From assembly GCA_002102225.1 (NCBI GenBank), contig LQPB01000090.1, positions 186,001 through 250,000 on the forward strand: DNA of 64,000 nucleotides, in the 5' to 3' direction. Numbering within the stretch: the stretch's first letter is position 1; every line of letters starts with the position of its first letter. Made by a program: the position numbers and the translations under genes. This DNA is from Mycobacterium interjectum (GTDB lineage: Bacteria > Actinomycetota > Actinomycetes > Mycobacteriales > Mycobacteriaceae). The notes beneath the pieces are model-generated. The model saw nothing but the letters and a program-made list of their open reading frames with translations. It had not been told where the DNA came from and did not search any database. Shown piece by piece: positions 35,395 through 44,726 of this stretch.

Positions 35395-35456
35395 CGCGAG
35401 CAGACGCAGAATCGCACGATGCTGCCCGCGAAAGCGCGATTCTGCGTCTGCTCGCG
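35395..35456. terminator. 21-bp perfect inverted repeat between convergent genes
   Basis: Arms at 35395-35415 and 35436-35456 are fully complementary (core GCAGACGCAGAATCGC) with a 20-base loop. The element lies between the convergent kinase/etherase and amidase genes, 18 and 5 bases from their stops. It has no T-run, as is common for mycobacterial terminators. It may end both transcripts; it could also be a dispersed repeat. Confidence 0.6.
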
Positions 35457-35460
35457 ACAC

Positions 35461-36903
35461 TCAGGGGCACGGCGCATGCTCGGATGCCCACGGGTGGGCC
35501 GATTCCAGTTGCGCGGCAACGCGAATGAGCACATCCTCACGTCCGTAAGCGGCGACGAGCTGGACGCCGATGGGGAGACCGTCGGCGCTGCGGTGCAGGG
35601 GCAGGCTGATCGCCGGCTGCCCGCTCATGTTGAACGGCGGGGTGAACACGGCGAACTGCCCGGCGCGGCGCATCGGCGCGTTCGGATCGCCGGGATCGTT
35701 CTCGAATTCGGCGAGCGGCAACGGCGGTTCGGCCAGCGTCGGCGTCAGCAGCAGGTCCCAGCCGTCGGCCCACCACTCCTGCAGCTCCCGGCGGAAGGCC
35801 CACCCCGCCGCCTGGGCCGCCGCGTAGTCGAGCGCCGTCAGCCGCTTCGCGTGCCGGACGAGCGCCCAGTTGACCGGCTCGAGGTCGTCCTCCGTCACCT
35901 CACGTCCGAGCGTCTCGCCGAACCCGCGGGCCGCCATCGCCGTCTGCGTCGCCCACATCGCCATGAACCTAGGGGTCAGCGACGTGTCGGCGAGGCACGC
36001 CGGCCAGGCCGGCTCGACGGCGTGGCCGAGCCCTTCCAGCATCGAGGCCGCGGCGCGCGCCGCCGCGGCGCAGTCCTCGTGCAAGAAGTCGCCGCGTGGA
36101 TGCACGTCCAGCAGCCCGATGCGCAGCCGGCCCGGGTCGGCGCCGACTTCCTCGGCGTAGGGCCGCCGCGGCGCCGGCGCGATCACCGAGTCGCCGACGC
36201 CTGGGCCGCGGACGGCGTCGAGCAGTCGCGCCGTGTCGCGCACTGAGCGGCTGACGCACAGTTCGACGCCCAGCCCGGACTCGGAGCGGGCCGGGCCGAC
36301 AGTGATCCTGCCCTGGCTCGGCTTGAGCCCCACCAGCCCGCAGCACGACGCCGGGATCCTGATGCTGCCGCCACCGTCCGAGGCGTTGGCGATCGGCACC
36401 AAGCCGGCGGCCACCGCGGCGGCGGCGCCGCCGCTGGACCCGCCCGGTGTGCGATCGAGCGCCCACGGGTTGCGGGTCGCTCCCCAGGCCACCGGCTGGG
36501 TGGTGGGCAGGGTGCCCAGCTCGGGGCTGTTGGTCCGCCCGGCGATCACCAGGCCGGCCGCCTTGAACCGGGCGACCAGCGTCGTGTCGGCGGTGTCGAG
36601 CTTGGCCGCCTCCTTCAGCGCGGCGTTGCCGTTGGACAGGGTCTGACCGGCGAAGCTCGTATACAGGTCCTTGAGCAGGAACGGGACGCCGCGAAACGGG
36701 CCGTCGGGCAGGTCGGGGGAAGCCGCCACGGCTCGGGCGTGGTCGAACCACTCGATGACGACCGCGTTCAGCGCCGGGTTGGCCCGCTCGATCCGCTCGA
36801 TCGCCGCCTCGAGCAGCTCACCCGGCGTGACCTCGCCGTTGGCCACCAGCTCCGCCTGGTCGGTGGCGTCCATCCAGCGCGTTTGTTCGGCAAGGCTGCT
36901 CAT
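35461..36903 (-). CDS. Amidase-signature family amidase
   Basis: I choose the ATG at 36903 (MSSLAEQTRWMDATDQ), giving 480 residues. The amidase signature is complete: catalytic Lys in GVPFLLKDLY, the Gly/Ser stretch GGSSGGAAAAVAAG, and GGGSIRIPASCCGLVGLKPS with the nucleophilic Ser. Enzymes of this family hydrolyse amides such as nicotinamide analogues, acylamides or Glu-tRNA side chains. It is not GatA-like in context. The substrate is unknown. Confidence 0.88.
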   Translation of the reverse strand: MSSLAEQTRWMDATDQAELVANGEVTPGELLEAAIERIERANPALNAVVIEWFDHARAVAASPDLPDGPFRGVPFLLKDLYTSFAGQTLSNGNAALKEAAKLDTADTTLVARFKAAGLVIAGRTNSPELGTLPTTQPVAWGATRNPWALDRTPGGSSGGAAAAVAAGLVPIANASDGGGSIRIPASCCGLVGLKPSQGRITVGPARSESGLGVELCVSRSVRDTARLLDAVRGPGVGDSVIAPAPRRPYAEEVGADPGRLRIGLLDVHPRGDFLHEDCAAAARAAASMLEGLGHAVEPAWPACLADTSLTPRFMAMWATQTAMAARGFGETLGREVTEDDLEPVNWALVRHAKRLTALDYAAAQAAGWAFRRELQEWWADGWDLLLTPTLAEPPLPLAEFENDPGDPNAPMRRAGQFAVFTPPFNMSGQPAISLPLHRSADGLPIGVQLVAAYGREDVLIRVAAQLESAHPWASEHAPCP

Positions 36904-37009
36904 GGCTTTCGGTGTACCACGTGTGACCAAGACCGCCGCACCCAAGTCGCGGTCGGCCCTCGCCCGCCTTACGCTCGTTGGTTACGCGAACTTAACGGGG
37001 GTTTTGTCG

Positions 37010-38329
37010 ATGGGCGGGCGCACGGGGCGGACTATGTCCACGCTCGGGCGTGCCCTGATCGTGGCGGCCGTCGGCGTCGGCGTCGGCGCCTGTTCGGAAA
37101 CCGTGGGCCCGCCCGCCGCCACGCCGACGACCACGATGTCCACCGCCAGGACGACCGCGTCGTCGGCTCCGGCGCCGCCTTCGGTGACGGGTCCGCTGGA
37201 AAAGGACTGGAAAAGCTACGGCGGCACGGCGTTCTTCGGTTGTCCCGAGAAGTTCTCCCAGAGCAAATCCGTGCTCGACGACATTCGGCCCAAGGTTTTC
37301 GATACGAAGACTGGGCAGTACATGGCCCCCGGCGCCCCCACGCTGCCCGCCGGCGAGAACGTCACCGGCGGCATCTGCGCACTGGCGGGGACGGCCGACG
37401 ACATGCGGGTCGTCTACGTGCTGACCACCGCCACCAAGACCACGGCCTTCGCCTTCGATCTGAAGACCAGCCAGCCGCTGGTGACCAAGGAGCTGCAGCC
37501 GCCGGCCCCGGACCTGAAACTGACCGCGCCGAAGGAATGGGGTCTGGCCGCGACGGCCTCCGGAGTGGCGTGGGTGAACGCCTTCACCGATGGGCACGGA
37601 GCCGCGACGCCGCCGCGGACCGTCATCCTGTCCGCCGCCGACCTTTCGATGATGTGGAACGACCCGCAGCCGGGTCGCGTGTGGCAGGACGTGCTGGCTT
37701 TTCAACGCAACACCGACCCCGCCAAGACGTCGGGGGCCGAGCTGCGCCGCCCGAGCGGCGAAGCGATCTACCAGGACAACGACATCACGACCGTCGACGG
37801 TGAATTATCCGACGGCCCGGACAAATTGGTGAAGATCACGCACCGGGATTCGGACAACCCCCCGGTGGTCTCCACGATGTTCTATGACCTGAACACCAAA
37901 GCCCCGATCAAAATCGGTGATACCGACCGGATTTCGGGCGGAGGGCTGGCCGCCACCCTGTCGGACGGAAAGCTGTTCGTCGATGGCCGCAACTCGGACA
38001 ATTCGCAGTTCGGGTTCGGGGTATGGGACCTGCGAACACAGCATTGGGACTTGCTGAAGACGCGCGAGGACGCGAAGAAGATGTCGATCGCCAAACTGGC
38101 GTTCTTCGAAAACCATCTCTACGTCACCAATGTCGGCAATACGTTCGCCGTTCTCGCCCTGCCCGGCACCGACCCGATCTCGACCACCTGGTCGGTCCGC
38201 CCGTTCGCGCGGATCTCGGGTTGGACGCTGGTCTGCCGCGGCGAGAACGCGGCGGCCCTCAACGGGGACTGCAAGGACATCGTGATGGTGCAAGACCAGG
38301 ACGGCCACTTTCCCGGTCCCTGGTTCTGA
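37010..38329 (+). CDS. Lipoprotein with beta-propeller-like domain
   Basis: The ATG at 37010 gives 439 residues; a second ATG at 37034 also gives a good signal peptide. The lipobox is VGVGAC (Cys28 from the first start). A Thr/Ser/Pro linker follows. The remaining 370 residues show repeated strand patterns of a PQQ/WD-like propeller (VYVLTTATKTTAFAFDLKT, then LTKTREDAK-type blades such as FGFGVWDLRTQHWDLL). It is likely an anchored envelope protein. No partner is evident. Confidence 0.7.
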   Translation: MGGRTGRTMSTLGRALIVAAVGVGVGACSETVGPPAATPTTTMSTARTTASSAPAPPSVTGPLEKDWKSYGGTAFFGCPEKFSQSKSVLDDIRPKVFDTKTGQYMAPGAPTLPAGENVTGGICALAGTADDMRVVYVLTTATKTTAFAFDLKTSQPLVTKELQPPAPDLKLTAPKEWGLAATASGVAWVNAFTDGHGAATPPRTVILSAADLSMMWNDPQPGRVWQDVLAFQRNTDPAKTSGAELRRPSGEAIYQDNDITTVDGELSDGPDKLVKITHRDSDNPPVVSTMFYDLNTKAPIKIGDTDRISGGGLAATLSDGKLFVDGRNSDNSQFGFGVWDLRTQHWDLLKTREDAKKMSIAKLAFFENHLYVTNVGNTFAVLALPGTDPISTTWSVRPFARISGWTLVCRGENAAALNGDCKDIVMVQDQDGHFPGPWF

Positions 38330-38359
38330 AACTTCGCCGCCGTCGGGCAAGAGAAATGC

Positions 38360-38389
38360 TTGACCGCATATACCCTACCGGGGTACAGT
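38360..38389 (+). promoter_or_regulatory. Promoter with RicR/CsoR-type copper operator
   Basis: TTGACC at 38360-38365 and TACAGT at 38384-38389 are 18 bases apart. Between and over them lies TACCC-N5-GGGTA (38371-38385), a perfect palindrome of the CsoR/RicR copper-sensor type. The predicted transcription start falls on or next to the ATG at 38397, so the message is probably leaderless. Confidence 0.72.
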
Positions 38390-38396
38390 TCTGCCC

Positions 38397-38513
38397 ATGA
38401 ACGAGACAGGAAAGTACGCGGGTAAATCCACCGGCTGCGGGTGCGGCGACTCCGCATGCACCCAAGGGGCGGGCTGCAAGTGCGGTCACCCCGATTGCAC
38501 GTGCAACGACTGA
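38397..38513 (+). CDS. Metallothionein-like 38-residue cysteine-rich peptide
   Basis: This very short gene encodes MNETGKYAGKSTGCGCG followed by DSACTQGAGCKCGHPDCTCND. Seven cysteines (14, 16, 21, 27, 29, 34, 36) occur in C-x-C and C-x4-C spacing with one His, as expected for a cluster-forming metal chelator. It is shorter than the M. tuberculosis copper metallothionein MymT and not obviously alignable with it. The copper-type operator upstream and a strong terminator 8 bases after the stop show a complete single-gene unit. The likely role is cytosolic copper buffering under copper stress. Confidence 0.78.
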   Translation: MNETGKYAGKSTGCGCGDSACTQGAGCKCGHPDCTCND

Positions 38514-38520
38514 TCACGCG

Positions 38521-38554
38521 AGTTGAGGCCCCGACAACCGTCGGGGCCTCAACT
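38521..38554 (+). terminator. Strong hairpin terminator after the metallothionein gene
   Basis: A perfect 15-bp stem (arms 38521-38535 and 38540-38554, AGTTGAGGCCCCGAC and its complement) closes a 4-base AACC loop. It sits 8 bases past the stop codon. No T-run follows, typical for mycobacteria. Confidence 0.8.
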
Positions 38555-38767
38555 TGATCAGCGATCCCACTCGGCGGTGGGTCGTCACCGCACTCTTTCG
38601 GCGTCAGCGTGTTGACGTGTTCGTATGCCCTTGTCGCCCAACGGTGTAGCTGGACGAGCGCCGTCAACCACCTGCTGCACATGGCGGTGTCGGCGGCAAC
38701 GATCGTGGTGGCCTGGCACGCCCACTCTCCCTCGCGGTGCCCGGGCTCGACAGGCGCCGATCCGCCC

Positions 38768-40060
38768 TTAGGTCCAGCCGAGGGCCTGCGGCACCATGTA
38801 GAGCCCGAAGCCCATCACCACCAGGCACAGGGTCCAGGCGATGTATTTGCGCGGGCCGCGCATGCGCCACTCCTCGGGCAGTGCGCGCGCTTCGAGGGCC
38901 AACAGCAGGCCCAGCACGATAGGCAGCAGCAAGGCGTTCATCACCTCGACGTCGACGGCGAGGTTGACCAGGTCGACGCTGGCCAGCACGAGCACGGCGC
39001 CTATCACGTGTGCTAGCCCGTAGGTGATGTAGAACTTGGCGGTGGCCCGGTTGGGACGCTGGTTGAGCGTGTGCTTCCAGCCGAAGACCTCGGAGAGTCC
39101 CCACGCCCCGGCCAGCGACGACACGATGGCGGCCACCAGCGCCGCGCCGAGCATGCCCAGCCCGAACAGGACGGTGCCGCCGACGCGGCCCAGGTAGGGC
39201 GTGAGCGCGTTGGCGATGTCACCGACGGTGTTCAGCGCTCCCTGCCCACCGTGGGCTCCGATGGTCGAGGCCACGGTGACGACGACCGAGATCATGATCA
39301 GTTGCGTCAGCACGGCGCCGGCGGCGGTGTCGTGCCGGGCCTGGCGGATGGTGGCGACCGACAAGTGCTTGTCGACCACGGCGCCCTGTTGGTAGAAGAC
39401 CATCCAGGGCATGATGACCGCGCCGACGTTGGCCGCGATCAGCAACAGATACGACGAGTTGCCCAGCGGCATCGACTTCAGGCCATCCACAAGGGCCTTG
39501 GGCTCCGGACGCGCCATCAGCATGGCGACCAGGAAGGCCAGTTCGGCCGAACCGATGACGAGGCCGATCCGTTCCACGCGCCGGTAGCTGCCGGTCAGCG
39601 CCAGCGCCAGCAACGCGGTCGTCGCGACCGGGATGCTCACCCACCGCGAGACGCCGAAGAGCTCGCCCACCCCCGCGACGCCGGCGAACTCGGTGAGCAA
39701 CGCACCGATCGCCGAGGCGAACAGGGTGAACGCCGAAATCCACGCCCAGAACCGGCCGAAGCGTTCCCGGATCAGCGCACCGTGGCCCTTCTTGGTCACG
39801 ACGCCCAGGCGCACGGTCATCTCCTGCACCACGTACAGGATCGGCATCAAGATCAGCTGCGGCAGCACCATCCGATAGCCCCACTGCGCGCCGGACTGCG
39901 ACGCGGTGATCAGCGAACCCGCATCGGTGTCGGCCAGCATCACCACCAGGCCGGGGCCCCACACCGTCAGCAGGCCCCACCGCAGCCACCGACCACGACG
40001 GGACGCCGCGGCGGACGACTCGTCCGACGCGTCCGCCACCGGTGCGGTTGTTTCGGTCAC
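38768..40060 (-). CDS. Divergent NRAMP-family divalent metal transporter
   Basis: This 430-residue protein has the eleven-span NRAMP/SLC11 pattern. The metal-site motifs deviate from the canonical form: span 1 has ADTDAGS instead of DPGN, and span 6 has IMPWMVFYQQ instead of MPHxxxLH, keeping the Met but not the His. It could therefore select a different metal from MntH (for example magnesium, as in NRAMP-related magnesium transporters). A DtxR/IdeR-type box lies about 50 bases upstream, which suggests iron or manganese control. Substrate remains open. Confidence 0.78.
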   Translation of the reverse strand: MTETTAPVADASDESSAAASRRGRWLRWGLLTVWGPGLVVMLADTDAGSLITASQSGAQWGYRMVLPQLILMPILYVVQEMTVRLGVVTKKGHGALIRERFGRFWAWISAFTLFASAIGALLTEFAGVAGVGELFGVSRWVSIPVATTALLALALTGSYRRVERIGLVIGSAELAFLVAMLMARPEPKALVDGLKSMPLGNSSYLLLIAANVGAVIMPWMVFYQQGAVVDKHLSVATIRQARHDTAAGAVLTQLIMISVVVTVASTIGAHGGQGALNTVGDIANALTPYLGRVGGTVLFGLGMLGAALVAAIVSSLAGAWGLSEVFGWKHTLNQRPNRATAKFYITYGLAHVIGAVLVLASVDLVNLAVDVEVMNALLLPIVLGLLLALEARALPEEWRMRGPRKYIAWTLCLVVMGFGLYMVPQALGWT

Positions 40061-40110
40061 TCGACAGGCTCCTTCGTGCGACGGCGGTGGACAACACCAC
40101 GGGTCTCGGA

Positions 40111-40129
40111 CAGAGTAAGGCTAACCTAA
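40111..40129 (-). promoter_or_regulatory. DtxR/IdeR-type (or MntR) metal box
   Basis: Read on the minus strand this is TTAGGTTAGCCTTACTCTG. The first nine bases fit the IdeR consensus exactly, and 14 of 19 positions agree overall. It lies 51 bases upstream of the NRAMP-like start codon. It might also affect the divergent ATPase/cyclase gene. Confidence 0.55.
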
Positions 40130-40269
40130 CAAACTCCCTCCGCCGCCCCGGTTCGGACGGCGCGAAAGCCACGGAACTCGCCCGACCGTACTTTTTGGTA
40201 TCCGGCCACCCCGATAACACGCCGACCCGAGCAGCAAAGAGTTTCGCAGCGGGCGGCGCGGTCACTACG

Positions 40270-43200
40270 ATGATTCGACAGCCCCAGCAAAGGGGCACCG
40301 AGGACGCAGATGGGCTCCACGTGACCGCTCCGGTGCTCGACATTGACGGCCGCATGGTCGACCGAGAGCAAGAACTCACCGAACTCCGCGCCGCGGTAGA
40401 CGCGGCGGGGCGCGCCGGCGGCGAGTGCGTCCTGCTCAGCGGGGTGCCGGGGGTCGGCAAGTCGACACTCGTCCAGGCGTTCGGCGCCGAGGTGTCCGGG
40501 CGCGACTGCGTGTTCGCCTTCGGGAGGTGCCGCGACGGCGCCCCGGCGCCGTACACGGCGGTGGGAGATGCGCTCGGCTCGCTCGTCCGCGCCATGGAGG
40601 CCACCGGGCCGCCCGAACGGGACCGCTGGCGCGCCGACATCGTCGGTGGGATGTCGTCGATCGCCGGGATCCTCGGGGAGCTGGTGCCCGACCTTGCTCG
40701 ACTTCTCGGCGGAGCCTCGCAGGTGCCAGAACTCGATGCGGCGGATTCTCGTCGCCGGCTGCACCGCGCCGTCATCCGGCTGCTGTCCGATACCGCGACC
40801 TATCGGCCGGTGGTGCTGGCCATCGACGACCTGCAATGGGCCGATCGCGACACGCTGCTGCTGTTGTCCGAACTCTTGACCGTATCGCTGCGCAACGTGC
40901 TGGTTCTCGGTGCTCATCGGGCGGGTGAATTCGATGCGGGCTCAGCGGGTTTCACGGGTGCGAGCCCGCGCAGCATCGAGCTCAAACCGCTCGCGCGCGA
41001 GGACGTCGAGGAACTCCTCGCCGCGGTGGCCGGTCAGGGCGTGGAGCTGAGCGATGTGGCCGCCGAATTCCAGCACCGGACCGGGGGCAATCCGCTCCAG
41101 GTGCGTCAGCTGCTGTACCGCGCGCAACGCGAAGGGGCGCTCACCCCCGTCGGCGCCGGCGGGCGTCCCAGTTGGGACCTGCGCGTCCTCGCGTCGATGG
41201 AGGTCACCGCCACGGCCGCCGAATTCCTCGGCCGCTATCTCGAGCAGCTGCGCCCGAGCGATCGCGCGGTGCTGCGTTCGCTGACGTGCATGGGCGGCGA
41301 GTTCGACCTCGACGACGCCACGGCGGCCGCCGCGCAGCCGCCCGACGTGGTGGCCCAGGCGCTCTGGGCCTGCCTCGAGCTTCGTCTGCTCGAGGCCATC
41401 GACAGCAGCGGCAGGCGGATCACGAACGCGATCAGTCGCGACGCCCGCTACCGCTTCAGCCACGACCGGGTGGTCGAGGCGGCCCGGGACGGCCTGTCCG
41501 AGGACGCCAAACGCGAGGCACACCTGCGGATCGGCCGGCGGCTGGTCGACCAGGGGGACGAGCGGTTGTTCGATGCCGCGCGCCACGTCGGCATCGGCGG
41601 GCGGGGGCTCGCCGACGACGCCGAGCGCGTCCGGTTCGTCGAGGTGCTGCGGCGCGCGGCGCGCAAGGCGAAAGCGCAGGCCTCGTTCCCGTTAGCGCTC
41701 GAGTACTGCCGGAACGCTTTGGACCTGCTCGGCCCACAGCGTTGGTCCACTCACGGTGCCATGACCCGCGAGTTGCAGCTCGACGCCGCAGAGGCCGCGC
41801 TGCTGGTCGGTGACGTCTCGGCGCTGCATGCGCTGCTCGATGAGGCCGAGCAGGTGCCGCACGAGGCGGCCGATCACGCCCGCCTCGCGTACCTGCGGGT
41901 CAAGGGGCGGGTCGCCGAAAACCGTTTGCAGGAGGCGCTCGAGATCGGGCTGCGGGCGCTCGACGAGCTGGGTGAGCCGCTGCCGGCGGACGCGGGAAAG
42001 CCCCGAATGGCCAACGCGCTCGTCCGGATGCGGCTGACAATGCGCCGCTGGAACAACGAGCGGCTGCTTGCGCTGCCGCACTGCGATGACCAGCGGGTCA
42101 TCGCACTGCACCGGATTCTTGCCGAGCTGTGCAACATGGCGGTCCGAGTCCGGCCCAACCTCTTGCCCCTGCTCGTGCGAAAGCAACTCGATCTCACGCT
42201 GGCCCACGGCCACACGCCGTCCTCGCCGCTGGTCATTGCCGGGTACGGGATCGTGCTGGTGCTGCTCGGTGACCACGAGGGCGGCCAGCGCTTCGGCGAG
42301 GTAGCCATGCTGCTTGCGGAGCGCCCGGAATTCCGCGAGGCCCGGCCGCAGACGGTCTTCATGCATCTGGACTACATCCACCACTGGCGCCACCCGCTGC
42401 GCAACGGCCTGGGCGAGCTTCGCGACGCCGTCGAGCAGGCACTCGACCAAGGCGACCAGGAAAACGCCGGGCTTCTGGTCGCGGTCCTGCTGTCCCAATC
42501 TTTCTGGGCCGGTCGCCCGCTGCCGGAGATCGACGCCCTCGCCAGCTCCCTGATTCCCCACATCCGTTCCCAGCCGGTTCCCGGCGCTCTTTGCCAGGCA
42601 ATGCAGCAGCTTTGCCTCAATCTGATGGGCCGCAGCGCCGATCCCTTCCTGCTCGCCGGCGAGAGCGGTTACGACGAGCGAGAAGTGCTGCCGGCGGCCC
42701 GCAGCGAGGGCGACGAGGTGGCCCTGGGCGCCGCCGCGACCATGAAGCAGGGCCTGCACTTCTGGTGCGGTGACTACGCGGGCACGGTCGCCGCCACGCC
42801 GGAGGCAATCGAGCACATCGGTGGGATGGCCGGCACCGCGGTGTCCCAACTCATCTACCTGATCGGCGCCCTCAGCATGATCCGGCAGGCGCCGCGCGAC
42901 CGCTCGACCGTCCGGTTCGTGCGCCAGACTCTCGCATCGCATCGCAAGTGGGCGGCGGACGCGCCGGAGAATTACGCGGCGTCACACGCACTGCTCCAGG
43001 GGGCGTGGGCGCGAGCGCGCGGGCAGCAGGCCAAGGCGGAACGCCACCTGCACCAGGCGATCGAACTCGCCGAGCAAAACCAGCTGCCGATGATCGGCGC
43101 GTACGCCCACGAGGAGGCCGCGGCCCTGTATGGCGACACCGGGCGGGCGCCGTTCCGGGAGCACATGCTGCGGTCGGCGTATCAGCGCTGGCTGACTTTG

Positions 43201-44631
43201 GGTTTCACGGTGCGCACCGACTGGCTTGCGCGCGAGCACCCCTGGCTGCTGAGGCGCGATCTGACGAAAGGTTCGGCGGGCATCGACCCCGTCGGCGCGC
43301 ATCAGCTCCTGCGGGCACTGTCGGGGGCGCGGACCTCGGATGCCTTGGCCAACATCATTTTGGGCTCTGCCGCCGACACGACCGGTGCCGGCCGCGTCCT
43401 GTTCCTCACCGGCGACGCGGAAAACCTGGCCGTCCGGGCCGTCCACGACCACGGCCAGATTTCGCTCGTCGACGGGCCATGGACCGAGGTGTCCTACGAC
43501 AGGGACATCGTGCGCCGCGTGCTGGACGGCGGCGCCCCGGTCAACGTCGCCGCCGACCGTCAGGCACCGACCCCGGCGGTCCTCGTCGTTCCGATCACCC
43601 TGCACGACACGGCAATCGGCGTGATTTACGCCGAGCGGGACGTGCCGGACGGCAACTTCGACGCCGACCATGAGCAGGCGGTCGCGTTCCTGGGCGCCCA
43701 GGCCGCGGCGCCCCTGTGGAACTTCCAGCTCGAGGACCGACTGCGGGCCGCCGACGAGCACCGACAGTCCTTGATGGACGTGCAATCCAGATTCGTGCCC
43801 AATGAACTGCTGCGCATACTCGACATCGATGACCTTCGCCGCGTCCGCGCCGGCTACCGGGTCGAGCGCGAGATGACCGTACTCATCAGCGACATCCGGG
43901 GATACACGACCATGCTCGAAGACATGGACGTCGCGGAGGCGAGCAATTTGGCAATGGGCTTTCTGCGTGCCGTCGAGCTCCCGATCATCAGTTACAACGG
44001 CATGATCCAGGACGTGCGAGGGGACGAGATCGTCGCCGTTTTCGACTCCGAGGCCGACGCGGTCCGTGCCGGACTGGGCATGCTGCGCTCCCTGCGCGAG
44101 CACAACCGGGAGCGGATAGCGCACGGCTCCGAGGAGCTGCGGGCGGGCATCGGCATCAACACCGGCGCGGTGGGGGTCGGGCTCGTCGGCGGCGTGAACC
44201 GCATGGTGCTCACCATTATTGGCGATGCGGTGAACCTGGCCGCCCGCGTCGAAAGCACCAACAAGCGCTACGGCTCCGCTTTGCTCATCTCCGATCGCAC
44301 GTATAAGCGCCTCGCTGTTTCGGATCAGTTCGACGTTCGTCGCATGGAGCGCGTGATGGTGGTCAACCGCCGCCGACCGGTGACGATTTACGAGGTGTAC
44401 GACGAAGATTCGACCGAACTTCGCGCCGCGAAACGTGCGGCGCAGCCCGCGTACGACGAGGCCTTCGCGCTGTTCGATGCCGGCGATGTCGACGGCGCGC
44501 GGGCCGCATTCGAACGATGCCGCGACCTGCTGCCCGAAGACCCCGTTGCGCCGTTGCACATAGCCCACTGCGACGCAATGGCGCGTGGTGAGATGTCCCC
44601 CGGTCAGGAGATAGCCCTGCTGAATAAGTAA
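40270..44631 (+). CDS. AAA-ATPase/TPR/GAF protein with C-terminal class III nucleotide cyclase
   Basis: From the ATG at 40270 this giant regulator has 1453 residues; starts at 40321 or 40354 are possible. It opens with an AAA_16-type ATPase: Walker A GVPGVGKST (58-66) and Walker B AIDDLQWAD (Asp186-187). A long helical TPR-like region follows, then a GAF-like domain (about 1030-1175). The class III cyclase domain has metal ligands Asp1208 (LISDIRGYT) and Asp1252 (RGDEIVAVF), Asp1319, and the transition-state pair Asn1322/Arg1326. Asp1248 takes the place of the substrate-selecting Lys, so the product (cAMP, cGMP or none) is uncertain. It precedes the shell/isoprenoid operon by 93 bases and may control it. 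Confidence 0.85.
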   Translation: MIRQPQQRGTEDADGLHVTAPVLDIDGRMVDREQELTELRAAVDAAGRAGGECVLLSGVPGVGKSTLVQAFGAEVSGRDCVFAFGRCRDGAPAPYTAVGDALGSLVRAMEATGPPERDRWRADIVGGMSSIAGILGELVPDLARLLGGASQVPELDAADSRRRLHRAVIRLLSDTATYRPVVLAIDDLQWADRDTLLLLSELLTVSLRNVLVLGAHRAGEFDAGSAGFTGASPRSIELKPLAREDVEELLAAVAGQGVELSDVAAEFQHRTGGNPLQVRQLLYRAQREGALTPVGAGGRPSWDLRVLASMEVTATAAEFLGRYLEQLRPSDRAVLRSLTCMGGEFDLDDATAAAAQPPDVVAQALWACLELRLLEAIDSSGRRITNAISRDARYRFSHDRVVEAARDGLSEDAKREAHLRIGRRLVDQGDERLFDAARHVGIGGRGLADDAERVRFVEVLRRAARKAKAQASFPLALEYCRNALDLLGPQRWSTHGAMTRELQLDAAEAALLVGDVSALHALLDEAEQVPHEAADHARLAYLRVKGRVAENRLQEALEIGLRALDELGEPLPADAGKPRMANALVRMRLTMRRWNNERLLALPHCDDQRVIALHRILAELCNMAVRVRPNLLPLLVRKQLDLTLAHGHTPSSPLVIAGYGIVLVLLGDHEGGQRFGEVAMLLAERPEFREARPQTVFMHLDYIHHWRHPLRNGLGELRDAVEQALDQGDQENAGLLVAVLLSQSFWAGRPLPEIDALASSLIPHIRSQPVPGALCQAMQQLCLNLMGRSADPFLLAGESGYDEREVLPAARSEGDEVALGAAATMKQGLHFWCGDYAGTVAATPEAIEHIGGMAGTAVSQLIYLIGALSMIRQAPRDRSTVRFVRQTLASHRKWAADAPENYAASHALLQGAWARARGQQAKAERHLHQAIELAEQNQLPMIGAYAHEEAAALYGDTGRAPFREHMLRSAYQRWLTLGFTVRTDWLAREHPWLLRRDLTKGSAGIDPVGAHQLLRALSGARTSDALANIILGSAADTTGAGRVLFLTGDAENLAVRAVHDHGQISLVDGPWTEVSYDRDIVRRVLDGGAPVNVAADRQAPTPAVLVVPITLHDTAIGVIYAERDVPDGNFDADHEQAVAFLGAQAAAPLWNFQLEDRLRAADEHRQSLMDVQSRFVPNELLRILDIDDLRRVRAGYRVEREMTVLISDIRGYTTMLEDMDVAEASNLAMGFLRAVELPIISYNGMIQDVRGDEIVAVFDSEADAVRAGLGMLRSLREHNRERIAHGSEELRAGIGINTGAVGVGLVGGVNRMVLTIIGDAVNLAARVESTNKRYGSALLISDRTYKRLAVSDQFDVRRMERVMVVNRRRPVTIYEVYDEDSTELRAAKRAAQPAYDEAFALFDAGDVDGARAAFERCRDLLPEDPVAPLHIAHCDAMARGEMSPGQEIALLNK

Positions 44632-44726
44632 TGCGCTACTCGACTTTAAAAAAACCGCATAAAAGAGCTATTCGATTGCCGATCTCATCTGCCATGATTT
44701 GCTCGACAGTCAGGAGGGTCACCCCC

